A stretch of DNA of 64,000 bases from Luteibacter rhizovicinus DSM 16549 (GTDB lineage Bacteria; Pseudomonadota; Gammaproteobacteria; Xanthomonadales; Rhodanobacteraceae): contig NZ_CP017480.1 of assembly GCF_001887595.1 (NCBI RefSeq), positions 186,001 through 250,000 on the forward strand. The letters are read 5' to 3'. A model generated the notes under the pieces. That model did no database searches and had not been told where the DNA came from. It saw only the letters and a program-made list of their open reading frames with translations. Below are positions 37,003 through 45,640 of the stretch, one piece after another; the stretch's first letter is position 1, and the number at the start of each line of letters is the position of its first letter. The position numbers and the translations under genes were made by a program.

Positions 37003-37230
37003 ATGAAAGACCACAAGGACCGCAGAATGACTCTCGCAGAGGCGAGCAGCGTACGTGTCTGGCCACGCGCCCGCTTCAGGGCCGAGGCCCTGGCGGAACG
37101 CCTGGAGCAGCATCACCTCCCCTTCCCACGGTCGACGCTCAAGGTCGGCGACCGGGTCACGTTCGATCTCGGTGAGGGCGTCGACGGACCGCTCTATGCC
37201 ACCAACGTGCGCCTGATCGATCGAGGCTGA
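37003..37230 (+). CDS. small protein with a half cold-shock-like domain
   Basis: 75 residues from ATG 37003 (GGAGG 9 bases before). The C-terminal LKVGDRVTFDLGEGVDGPLY resembles strands 4-5 of the cold-shock domain in the gene just upstream ([18 protein letters not shown]), but the N-terminal half (MTLAEASSVRVWPRARFRAE) has neither RNP motif. It could be a degraded cold-shock duplicate or a different OB-like protein. Function unknown. Confidence 0.55.
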   Translation: MKDHKDRRMTLAEASSVRVWPRARFRAEALAERLEQHHLPFPRSTLKVGDRVTFDLGEGVDGPLYATNVRLIDRG

Positions 37231-37302
37231 GTCCGTAGCGCGCCATGGCCAACCCGACAGCCGCCAGAGTGTTCTGGTGGCTACACCACAAGGACGACGA
37301 CC

Positions 37303-38570
37303 ATGAAACGCCCCCTGGAAGGCCTGCCTCTCGCCGAACGTGCCAAGCTCGATCCCACCTTTGGCGACAATGGCATTCTCACTCTCCAAGCCACTGGATA
37401 CGCCAGAATTTTTGCTTCGACCTCGTGACAGCTCCTGACGATTCGATCCTCGTTGCGCTGAGTTGCCGACAAACCCTGGGTACGGTGGATCCGACTTCTC
37501 AGTTGGGTATCGTCAGACTCCATCCGGACGGTGACATCGACCGCGACTTTGGATCCGAAGGTTTCGCGATCCACCCGCGGGACGAGGGCTTTCGCGGCAT
37601 CGAGCCCTACCTCCTCCCCAACGGGAGCATTCTCGTTCGTGGTGACCTGGCTAACGTACCGGTGATTGCACGGTTCAACGCCGATGGTTCCGTCGACACG
37701 GCATTTGCTGGCGAAGGTATCAGGACACTCGACCTCGACGAGTACAGCCTACTCGACGTGAACGTCGTTCCCCTGGACGACGGACGAATCCTGGTTCTGG
37801 GAGGTGCCGTCCACAAGAAGCTCGGATCCACCGACGGGATCGTCATTCGCTTGCTCGCGAATGGGGCGTTCGATCCTTCGTTCCATGGCACCGGCCTGCT
37901 GTCCGTGCCCTTTCGAGGTGGACCGGATGGAAACGCGCGATCCGGCCTTCCTCAGGGAGACAGGTTCGTGCTCGCCGGGAACACAGAGTCGGAAGCTCTT
38001 CTTCGCCGTTATCTTTCGGATGGCAAGCTCGACGCGGCGTTCGGCAAAAACGGCGAATACGCCGTTCCGGTGGACGACATCAACGTTTCGGTCATGTCGT
38101 TTGTCAGGCTCCTGGCGACGAAGGAGGGAAAGTTCGTCGCCATGGGAAACGACGGACGCCCGCACAGGCGCGGCTTCCTCGTCGGTATCGATGCTGATGG
38201 ACACTCCGATGCAGGCTTCGCCGGAGGACAGTTGGCGCAGACGCCAACCCATATCGGTACCTGCTTGTTGCTGGACGTCATGTTCGATCTTTCAGGAAAG
38301 ATCGTCGTATCCGGCATCGGTGGCGATTTTTTTGCGCACGGTTTCTTCGTCGGAAGGTACACGGCGTCGGGCGTACTGGACGAATCGTTCGGGGATCGCG
38401 GCTTTGTGTACGTGGGCTTCGGTGACGCCAACGAGCTTTCGCGAGGATTCACCGTACAGGGCAATCGCGGCATCCTGCTTTCGGGACAGGTCGTCGGCGC
38501 GGACGAACTCAATCACGCGATTGTCATGCGCGTCCCGCATACGGTCGGGGACCAGAACCCGGCGGAATGA
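37303..38570 (+). pseudogene. delta-60-repeat protein (copy B), frameshifted near its start
   Basis: ATG 37303 (AAGGA upstream) opens MKRPLEGLPLAERAKLDPTFGDNG, the same as copy A (about MKSTQDDISSFERAKLDPAFGDNG). It stops at TGA 37426. The rest of the homologous protein continues in the -1 frame (DLVTAPDDSILVALSCRQ onward) to 38570, with repeats IDRDFGSEG, VDTAFAGEG, LDAAFGKNG, LDESFGDRG. The break sits at or near a run of five T (37409-37413). A single missing base, in nature or in the assembly, or ribosomal slippage would explain it. The copy-A paralogue is intact. Confidence 0.7.
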
Positions 38571-38586
38571 TCCAGGCTGAATCCGT

Positions 38587-38721
38587 TCAGCGGGCAGAAG
38601 CCACCAGCGCCGGCGAAGCCACATGATTCGCCGGCGAAACGACGAAGGCACCGAGCATCAGCAGGCAGGTCAGGGCACCGGCGACGAAGAAGGTCTTCAG
38701 CAGGGCGGTTTCGAATGTCAT
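38587..38721 (-). CDS. small single-span membrane protein
   Basis: 44 residues, with AAGGAG 7 bases before ATG 38721. MTFETALLKTFFVAGALTCLLMLGAFVV is one hydrophobic helix with an uncharged tail (SPANHVASPALVASAR). A ribosome site this good argues for a real gene. No recognised family. It is convergent with delta-60 copy B. Confidence 0.5.
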   Translation of the reverse strand: MTFETALLKTFFVAGALTCLLMLGAFVVSPANHVASPALVASAR

Positions 38722-39132
38722 GGTCGTTCTCCTTGGACGATGAATGAAGCGGGGTCGTGATATCGGTTGCATCGGGCGTGCCAACCGACGAAATCCCCTG
38801 CAGGGCGCATTCCTGTGGGGTTTTCGGCGAACCGCCATGGCGGGCGCCGGTGTCCGCGGACGTTGGCCCAGGCGTCCGGACGCTGTCCGCCCGCCGGCCA
38901 GGCCCCTGTCGCAAGAAACCTCCCCTCTGCGGCAATCTGCTACACTTCGGGCACCCCGGGCTGTCTTGTAAGGCTTTGCCTACACGGAGCTTTTGGGTCA
39001 AGGGGGACGCCGTTCGCGGCGGCAACAAACCAGACTTTCCGATCCCGACTTTCGTCGCCTCGATGACGGCGTGGCCGCCCTTTTGCCCGGGGTGACCGCG
39101 CCCGCCGGGGATGAAATGGACTTAGCCAGCTT
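38722..39132 (+). other. 411-base intergenic region before the aryl polyene operon
   Basis: No convincing gene in either strand; one 112-codon ORF at 38757-39095 has Cys/Pro/Arg-rich, out-of-character content and is rejected. The region holds the candidate extended -10 at 38938 and, after it, about 180 bases of leader before the first operon gene. No clear operator was seen. Confidence 0.5.
38938..38946 (+). promoter_or_regulatory. candidate extended -10 (TGCTACACT) of the aryl polyene operon
   Basis: TGC-TACACT followed by TCGGGCA; the 14-base string CTACACTTCGGGCA occurs identically at 8896-8909. No -35 hexamer is evident. The leader to the first gene would be about 180 bases. Confidence 0.3.
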
Positions 39133-39402
39133 ATGAGCGCGATGCCAGCCGAAACCTTCACCTTCGACGACGTACTCGAGCGTCTGCGGTCCGTGCTGCA
39201 CGAGACCTTCGAAATCGACCCGGCGAAGGTCACTCCCGAGGCCAACCTGTTCACCGACCTGGAGCTGGACAGTATCGACGCCATCGATCTGGCGATCCAG
39301 GTGCAGGACATGACCGGCACCCGGATCAAGCCCGAAGACTTCAAGAGCGTGCGCACCGTGGGCGACGTGGTCGCCACCGTGCAGACCCTCGTCGCCCGCT
39401 GA
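39133..39402 (+). CDS. acyl carrier protein, aryl polyene pathway
   Basis: 89 residues. LFTDLELDSIDAIDLAIQVQ carries the phosphopantetheine Ser 47 of the ACP family (DSxD). It would carry the growing aryl polyene chain as a thioester. It is the first gene of the operon, 8 bases from the glycosyltransferase gene. Comparable to ApeE/F or XanC; the exact correspondence is inferred. Confidence 0.9.
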   Translation: MSAMPAETFTFDDVLERLRSVLHETFEIDPAKVTPEANLFTDLELDSIDAIDLAIQVQDMTGTRIKPEDFKSVRTVGDVVATVQTLVAR

Positions 39403-39410
39403 GCGGACCG

Positions 39411-40196
39411 ATGGCCGGCAGTCCCGGACCGCGCGACACCGCGGCGCGACCCTTCGCGCCCTGCGCGGTCGTTCCGATCTACAACCACGGGCGAACCATT
39501 GCCGCGACCGCCAACGCGCTCGCCGGTCATGGCTTGCCGGTCCTGATCGTGGACGATGGATCCAACGCCGAGACCCGCGCCATCCTCGACACCCTCGTCA
39601 ATGGCCGCGACGACCTCCACCTGATCCGCCTTGTCGCCAACGGCGGCAAGGGTGCGGCCTTGAGCGCCGGCTTCATGGCCGCCTTCGACGCCGGTTACAG
39701 CCACGTGCTGCAGATCGACGCCGACGGACAGCACGACACCGCTGATGTACCTCGCTTCCTGGCCGAGGCGAAAGCCGCGCCGGATGCCATGGTCTGCGGA
39801 CGCCCGATCTACGATGACTCCGTGCCTCGTGCCCGTCTTTACGGGCGCTATCTCACGCACGTTTGCGTCTGGGCCGAGACCCTGTCGTTCGCTATCCAGG
39901 ATTCGATGTGTGGCTACCGGCTCTATCCGCTGGACGCCACGCGCGCCGAGATCGCACGCAAGCCCTTGCCGACCCGGATGGACTTCGACACCGAGATCGC
40001 CGTCCGCCTGTTCTGGCGGGGCGTGCCGGTGCGCAACCTGCCGACCCGGGTGATCTATCCGGAAGACGGCCTGTCGCACTTCCGCATGTGGCGCGATAAC
40101 GCGCGGATCACCGTGATGCATACTCGCCTGCTACTCGGCATGTTGCCGCGTGCGCCGGGCCTTCTCTTTCGCAAGCTCCAGAACAGGGCACCTTGA
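39411..40196 (+). CDS. family 2 glycosyltransferase
   Basis: 261 residues. PCAVVPIYNHGRTIAATANAL, VLIVDDGSNAET and HVLQIDADGQHD (metal-binding D-x-D-like) are GT2 (GT-A) motifs. In related clusters this domain is often fused to an acyltransferase; here it is alone and the LpxL-like acyltransferase is a separate gene at 48554. It would put a sugar on the polyene or a lipid anchor. Its stop overlaps the next start by one base (TGATG). Confidence 0.85.
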   Translation: MAGSPGPRDTAARPFAPCAVVPIYNHGRTIAATANALAGHGLPVLIVDDGSNAETRAILDTLVNGRDDLHLIRLVANGGKGAALSAGFMAAFDAGYSHVLQIDADGQHDTADVPRFLAEAKAAPDAMVCGRPIYDDSVPRARLYGRYLTHVCVWAETLSFAIQDSMCGYRLYPLDATRAEIARKPLPTRMDFDTEIAVRLFWRGVPVRNLPTRVIYPEDGLSHFRMWRDNARITVMHTRLLLGMLPRAPGLLFRKLQNRAP

Positions 40197-40804
40197 TGCG
40201 CCGTCTGATCGCCTTCTTCGCCCTGCTCTGCGCGTTCGCCGTCCATGCGCAATCGCCGACCCTCACCGACGACGTGCTCGGTCACCTGGCGAAGCATCCG
40301 CAGGTGCGCGCCGAATTCACCCAGAGTCGTGACAATCCCGCACTTGCCGCGCCGCAAATCAGCCATGGCGACCTGTTGTTCGTCATTGGCCACGGCATGG
40401 TCTGGCACACACGCGATCCGTTCGAGGACACGCTGGTCTTCACCTCGGGCGACACCTCGCGGCTGAACGCACAGGGCAAGCTGGAGCGCGTTCGTGACGG
40501 CAATCGTGGCGTCAGCCAGGTGTCCGGGATGCTGCAGTCCTTGCTCGCCGGCAAGTCCGACGATGCCGCGCGCCAGTTCACCATCAGCGCCGAAGGCACG
40601 CCCGGGCACTGGACGCTGCACTTCGTGCCGCGCCAGTCCCGCGTGGCAAAGGTGCTCGCAGGCATCACGCTCAAGGGCGACGATTTCCTGCAGTCGATCG
40701 AAGTGAATCTCGCCAGTGGAGAGCGGACGCTCATCGTCTTCGCCAACACGCGCGATGCCGGCTCACTCACCCTGGTCGAAGCCAAGGTGCTCGGCATTCC
40801 ATGA
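40196..40804 (+). CDS. LolA-like outer-membrane lipoprotein carrier protein
   Basis: 202 residues from ATG 40196. Signal peptide MRRLIAFFALLCAFAVHAQ; then a LolA fold (VRAEFTQSRDNPALAAPQIS; GDLLFVIGHGMVWHTRDPFE). It likely carries a hydrophobic polyene product across the periplasm. It couples to the MMPL gene (ATGA overlap). Confidence 0.85.
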   Translation: MRRLIAFFALLCAFAVHAQSPTLTDDVLGHLAKHPQVRAEFTQSRDNPALAAPQISHGDLLFVIGHGMVWHTRDPFEDTLVFTSGDTSRLNAQGKLERVRDGNRGVSQVSGMLQSLLAGKSDDAARQFTISAEGTPGHWTLHFVPRQSRVAKVLAGITLKGDDFLQSIEVNLASGERTLIVFANTRDAGSLTLVEAKVLGIP

Positions 40805-43155
40805 AGTCGCTCTCGACCTCGCAGCGCGCCGGCCTGTTCGCATTCGCGTCGCTGGTCGCCTGCCTGTTGTGCGCGTGGCTGTTGTTCGGTCGTGGCACGT
40901 CGCCACTGCAAACCGATGTGCTCACCCTGCTGCCCGCGACGGAGCGCCATCCGCTTGCCGAGGACGCCGTCGAGCGACTGGCCAGGGCCAGCGGCGATCG
41001 CATGGTGCTGCTCGTCCACGACAAGGACGACGACACGGCCAAGGACGCCGCACGCGAACTCGGCGCCGCGCTCAGCCCGGACCCTGCGTTCGCCTCGGTG
41101 ATCGCGGAGCTGCCGCCGTTCGATCTCGACCAGCTGGTCACGCCCTTCCTGCCGTTTCGCTTCCACCTGCTGACGCCGGAAGACCGCGCCGCGTTGACGA
41201 CACCCGGCTTCGACCCCGTCGATGCGCTCAAACGCCGTCTCAACCAACCTTTCGGCGCCAATGTCGGCGCGAAGCTCACCGACGATCCCTTCGGCTGGAT
41301 GCAGCACTGGCTCGATCGCCAGCCGTGGAACCGCTCGGCCCTCGTGCCAGAGGACGACCTGCTTACCGTACGCCGCGACGACGGCACCTACGTGCTCGTC
41401 ATCGCCACGCTCAGGGGTTCGTCGTACGACGACGTCGTGCAGCGCCGTGCGCTGGCGGCACTGGAGCGGGCGGAAGGCGCGATGGCGGCAAAGCACCCGG
41501 GTACGGCGCTGCTGCGCACCGGGGCGATCTTCTACGCCGCCTCGGCTCGCGCCGGGGCCGAGCACGATACGCATGTGGTCGGCATCGCTTCCACCGTAGG
41601 TATCGCGCTGCTGTTGCTCCTGGTATTCCGCTCGCTGCGACCGTTACTGATCGCCTTCGTCTCCACGGCGCTCGGTGTGATCGGCGCGATCGCCGCCACC
41701 GTGCTGGTCTTCGGCCAACTGCACCTGTTGACCCTGGTGTTCGGCGCGGCGCTGCTCGGCGAAGCGGTGGATTATTCGATCCAGTACCTGTGCGCGCGCG
41801 CCAACGCCGGCCGCCAGTGGAACGCCGAGCGCGGCGTACGCCAGGTACGTCCGGCCCTGCTGCTTGCGCTGGCAACGTCCCTTCTGGGCTATTCACTGCT
41901 CGCGGTCGTACCTTTCCCGTTCCTGCGCCAGATGGCCGTGTTCGCCATCACCGGCATGGCCGTGGCCTGCGCCAGCGTGTTCTGGCTGCTGCCGGCACTG
42001 GCACAGAAGCCTGCGCGGACGCCGCTCGCCCCGGGCCTCGTCCGGCTCGCCCTCGGCTGGCAACGCATTGCCTCGGGGCGACGCGCACTGCTCGGCGTGG
42101 CCATGCTTTGCGTGGTCGCCATACCGGGCTGGCTGCGTCTGGGCCACGACGACGATATCCATCTGCTCATCTCGCCGCCGAAGGCGCTGGAAACGCAGAC
42201 AGCGACCATTCGCGACGTCGCCGGCTTCGGCGGTGGCAGTCAGTTCTGGCTGGTCGAAGGCGCCAGCGCCGAGGAAGTCCTCCAGCGCGAGGAGGCGCTG
42301 ACCGACCGGCTGCAGGCCTGGGTCGCCGATGGCAAGCTCGGCGGCTGGACCGGGCTCACCGCGATGCTGCCGTCGGCGCGTCGGCAGGCATCGAACATCG
42401 CCGCGCTCGCGCCACTGTTCACGCCGCGCGAGCGCATGACCGCATGGCTGGGCCAGGCCGGCTTCCGCGCGGACGGGAGCGCCGGCTTCGTCGCGGCCTG
42501 GCCCGGCCGGGCATTCACGCTCGACGACTGGCTGGCCATGCCCGCTTACACGCCGTTTCGCTATCTGTGGATGAGCGGCGGCGAGCATGGCGTCGGCAGC
42601 ATCGTCGTGCCGCAGGGCCAGGACGACGCAAACCTGCTTCGCGCGGCGGCCGATGGCCTGCCGGGCGTTTCGCTGGTCGACAAGCCGGCCAGCATCACCG
42701 CCCTGTTCGGGCGTTATCGCGGCTATGCCGACGTCTGGCTCGGCGGCGCACTGGCGCTCGTCGGACTGGCCTTCCTGTGGCGCTACGGGGTGCGCGCCGC
42801 GTGGCGCGTCCTGTTGCCGCCCGCCCTCGGCATCGTGCTCAGCGTGGCTGCACTGGGCTATCTCGGTGAACCCCTCACCCTGTTCCACGTCATGGCCTTG
42901 ATGCTCGTCCTCGGCGTCGGCGCCAACTACGCGGTCTTCCTGCGTGAGGGCGAACCACATGTCGCCCACCTGCCGGGCGCGGCGTACGCCGGCGTCCTGC
43001 TCTCGGCGGTCACCGCCCTGCTTTCCTTCGGCCTGCTCGCGCTCAGCACGATGCCGGCCCTGAGACACTTTGGCCTCACCCTGCTCCTCGGGATCGGCTT
43101 CACCGCGCTGCTTGCGCCGGTAAGCGCCCCCGCACCGAAGAATCGAACCGCATGA
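40801..43155 (+). CDS. MMPL/RND-family exporter
   Basis: 784 residues, 12 predicted helices in two halves. The first helix is near residue 12-30; a large periplasmic loop follows, then HVVGIASTVGIALLLLLVFRSLRPLL and LVFGAALLGEAVDYSIQYLCA; the second half repeats with FHVMALMLVLGVGANYAVFL. This is the polyene exporter role in aryl polyene clusters (ApeM-like). Starts in the LolA-like stop codon. Confidence 0.9.
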   Translation: MKSLSTSQRAGLFAFASLVACLLCAWLLFGRGTSPLQTDVLTLLPATERHPLAEDAVERLARASGDRMVLLVHDKDDDTAKDAARELGAALSPDPAFASVIAELPPFDLDQLVTPFLPFRFHLLTPEDRAALTTPGFDPVDALKRRLNQPFGANVGAKLTDDPFGWMQHWLDRQPWNRSALVPEDDLLTVRRDDGTYVLVIATLRGSSYDDVVQRRALAALERAEGAMAAKHPGTALLRTGAIFYAASARAGAEHDTHVVGIASTVGIALLLLLVFRSLRPLLIAFVSTALGVIGAIAATVLVFGQLHLLTLVFGAALLGEAVDYSIQYLCARANAGRQWNAERGVRQVRPALLLALATSLLGYSLLAVVPFPFLRQMAVFAITGMAVACASVFWLLPALAQKPARTPLAPGLVRLALGWQRIASGRRALLGVAMLCVVAIPGWLRLGHDDDIHLLISPPKALETQTATIRDVAGFGGGSQFWLVEGASAEEVLQREEALTDRLQAWVADGKLGGWTGLTAMLPSARRQASNIAALAPLFTPRERMTAWLGQAGFRADGSAGFVAAWPGRAFTLDDWLAMPAYTPFRYLWMSGGEHGVGSIVVPQGQDDANLLRAAADGLPGVSLVDKPASITALFGRYRGYADVWLGGALALVGLAFLWRYGVRAAWRVLLPPALGIVLSVAALGYLGEPLTLFHVMALMLVLGVGANYAVFLREGEPHVAHLPGAAYAGVLLSAVTALLSFGLLALSTMPALRHFGLTLLLGIGFTALLAPVSAPAPKNRTA

Positions 43156-43187
43156 ACAACGCAGCACACGACACCGGAGGTCGCGCG

Positions 43188-44414
43188 ATGAAACGCGTCG
43201 TCGTTACAGGCATCGGCGGCATCACCCCGCTCGGCCACGACTGGACCACCATCCAGGCGCGCCTGCGACAGTTCCGCAACGCCGTGCGCCGTATGCACGA
43301 ATGGGATTACTTCGACGCGCTGAACGGACGACTCGGCTGCCCCGTCGACGATTTCAGCTTGCCGTCGAACTGGTCCAGGAAACACGTGCGCTCGATGGGC
43401 CGCGTGGCCCAGCTTGCTGTCGCCGCCAGCGAGCGTGCGCTCGACGATGCCGGTCTGCTTGGCAACCCCGACATCACCGATGGCCGCATGGGTGTGGCCT
43501 ATGGCTCGTCCGGCGGCAGCATCGAGCCGGCGAAGACCATTGGGCGCATGCTCGAGACCGGCTCCATGCAAGGCGTCACCGCGACCAGCTACATCCAGAT
43601 GATGGCCCACACCACGGCCGTGAACGTCGGCGTGTTCTTCGGCCTGAAGGGTCGCATCATCACCACGTCGAGCGCCTGCACGTCCGGCAGCCAGGCCATC
43701 GGCTATGGCTACGAAGCGATCCAGAACGGCAAGCAGACGATGATGCTCTGCGGCGGTGCCGAAGAGCTGTCCGGCCCCGGAGCCGCCGTGTTCGACACGT
43801 TATTCGCGACGAGCACGCGTAACGATACGCCACAGGTGACGCCGCGCCCGTTCGATGCGAAGCGCGACGGACTCGTCGTCGGCGAAGGTGCCACCACGCT
43901 GGTCCTCGAAGAATACGAACACGCCGTCGCACGCGGCGCACGCATCTACGCGGAGATCGCCGGCTTCGGCACCAACTCCGACGGTCAGCACATTACGCAA
44001 CCCACACGGGAGACGATGGCTGCGGCCATGCGCATGGCGCTCGCCGATGCCGACCTGCCGCCCGCGGCGATCGGCTACGTGAGTGCGCACGGCACCGCGA
44101 CCGATCGCGGTGATGTGGCGGAAAGCCATGCCACGGCGGACGTGCTCGGCACCGGCGTGCCGATCAGCTCGATGAAAAGCTACGTCGGCCACACCCTCGG
44201 CGCCTGCGGCGCGATGGAAGCCTGGTGGGCGATCGAGATGATGCGTGGCGGCTGGTTTGCGCCGACAATCAACCTGGATGCGCCTGACCCCGAATGTGCC
44301 CCGCTGGATTATCTCACCGGCGAGGGCCGCGAGATCCGCACCGGTTACGTGATGAACAACAACTTCGCCTTCGGCGGCATCAATACGTCGCTGATCTTCA
44401 AGGCCTGCGGCTGA
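43188..44414 (+). CDS. beta-ketoacyl-ACP synthase (ketosynthase 1)
   Basis: 408 residues from ATG 43188, chosen for GGAGG 7 bases upstream; the ATG at 43152 that overlaps the MMPL stop is an alternative adding 12 residues. TSSACTSGSQA holds the catalytic Cys 164, with SAHGTATDRGD and SYVGHTLGACG giving the two His. It condenses malonyl-ACP onto the growing chain. It could pair with the chain-length factor at 45637. Next gene begins on the stop (TGATG). Confidence 0.92.
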   Translation: MKRVVVTGIGGITPLGHDWTTIQARLRQFRNAVRRMHEWDYFDALNGRLGCPVDDFSLPSNWSRKHVRSMGRVAQLAVAASERALDDAGLLGNPDITDGRMGVAYGSSGGSIEPAKTIGRMLETGSMQGVTATSYIQMMAHTTAVNVGVFFGLKGRIITTSSACTSGSQAIGYGYEAIQNGKQTMMLCGGAEELSGPGAAVFDTLFATSTRNDTPQVTPRPFDAKRDGLVVGEGATTLVLEEYEHAVARGARIYAEIAGFGTNSDGQHITQPTRETMAAAMRMALADADLPPAAIGYVSAHGTATDRGDVAESHATADVLGTGVPISSMKSYVGHTLGACGAMEAWWAIEMMRGGWFAPTINLDAPDPECAPLDYLTGEGREIRTGYVMNNNFAFGGINTSLIFKACG

Positions 44415-45640
44415 TGAAGCGGGTCGTCGTCACCGGCATGGGTGCCGTGTCCTGTCTGGGCCCGGACCGTCATGCCTTGTTCGATGGCCTGCGCGAGCGC
44501 CGCGCGGGCTTTCGCGACATGCCCGATTTCGCCGCCCTGGGTATGCGCTGCCGCGTCGGCGCGCCTGCCGATACCGGCGACCTCGAGCCGCCCCATCGCA
44601 AGCTGCGTCGGTATCTGCCGCAGGCCGCGGAATACGCCTGGCACGCCACTCGCGAAGCGCTCGACGAAGCGGGGCTGGACGACGCCCGGATTCGCGAGCG
44701 CGACGTCGGCATCGTGATGGGCGCGTCGGCCGCCCTTTCCGAATACGAAGCGGGCCTGGACATGTTCCATGCGCGCGGCATCTCGCGCCTTTCGCCTTTC
44801 ATCGTGCCGCGAAGCATGGGTAGCGCAGTGGCCGCCACGCTCACCCACGCCTTCGGCTTCGGCGGACGCGGCTTCACGGTCAGCTCGGCGTGCACGAGCG
44901 CGACGCATGCGATCGGCCAGGCGATGGAACTCATCCAGCTCGGGCGGCAGGAGATCGTCGTCTGCGGTGGCGCCGAAGAACTGCACGACAAGGCCGCGAT
45001 GTGCTTCGACGTGATGAACGCGCTGTCGACGACGAGCGTGGCCGGCGAGCGGGTGGCCTGCCCTTACGACGCCGATCGCGATGGCATCGTCCTCGGCGGT
45101 GGTGCTGGCGTGCTGGTGCTGGAATCACTCGACCATGCACGTGCGCGCGGCGCGCGCATCCTGGCCGAACTCGTGGGCTACGGTGCGGCCTCGGACCCGG
45201 ACGGGATGGTCAGCCCCGAGGCTGCCGGCATGGCCGACGCGATGCGCGAGGCCATCGACCTCGCCGGCGTGCTGCCCGACTACGTCAACACGCACGCCTG
45301 CGCCACCGTGCACGGCGATCTCGCCGAGTGGCAGGCGCTGAGCCAGGTCTTCGGCGAACGCGGCCACGCCGTGCCACCGATGTCCTCGATCAAGGGCCTG
45401 ACCGGTCACGCTCCAGCCGCCGCCGGCGCCCTCGACGCCATCGCGTCGATCGCCATGATGGAGCACGGCGTACTGCTCGGCGGCGCGACACCGCTCACGC
45501 GCGATGCCGCCTTCGCCGATGCGCCCTTGATCGACGGTGAACTGGCCTTGCCCGTCGACAGCGTGATGTCGAACACCTTCGGCTTCGGCGGCAGCTGCGC
45601 CGCCCTGGTTTTCCGCCGTTACGCCGGGGCAGATGCATGA
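44414..45640 (+). CDS. beta-ketoacyl-ACP synthase (ketosynthase 2)
   Basis: 408 residues. VSSACTSATHA holds the catalytic Cys 160; the first catalytic His lies in NTHACATVHGDLAEW, where the common THGT is THAC, a local variation; the second in GLTGHAPAAAG. It has the thiolase fold and, by its neighbour, is the likely partner of the chain-length factor that follows (ATGA overlap). Confidence 0.9.
   Translation: MKRVVVTGMGAVSCLGPDRHALFDGLRERRAGFRDMPDFAALGMRCRVGAPADTGDLEPPHRKLRRYLPQAAEYAWHATREALDEAGLDDARIRERDVGIVMGASAALSEYEAGLDMFHARGISRLSPFIVPRSMGSAVAATLTHAFGFGGRGFTVSSACTSATHAIGQAMELIQLGRQEIVVCGGAEELHDKAAMCFDVMNALSTTSVAGERVACPYDADRDGIVLGGGAGVLVLESLDHARARGARILAELVGYGAASDPDGMVSPEAAGMADAMREAIDLAGVLPDYVNTHACATVHGDLAEWQALSQVFGERGHAVPPMSSIKGLTGHAPAAAGALDAIASIAMMEHGVLLGGATPLTRDAAFADAPLIDGELALPVDSVMSNTFGFGGSCAALVFRRYAGADA

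Noticed and set aside
37409..37413. Programmed -1 frameshift as the sure explanation for delta-60 copy B
   Set aside because: The T run allows slippage at one codon (TTT) but the preceding codon (ATT to AAT) re-pairs poorly, and no stimulatory hairpin was seen. It is kept only as one option.
38757..39095. 112-codon + frame before the aryl polyene operon
   Set aside because: Cys/Pro/Arg-rich composition unlike the neighbours, no ribosome site, and it would cover the promoter region.
40716..42869. 717-codon + frame overlapping the MMPL gene in another frame
   Set aside because: The MMPL frame has the transmembrane pattern and overlaps the LolA-like stop properly; this frame is Arg/Gly-rich shadow.
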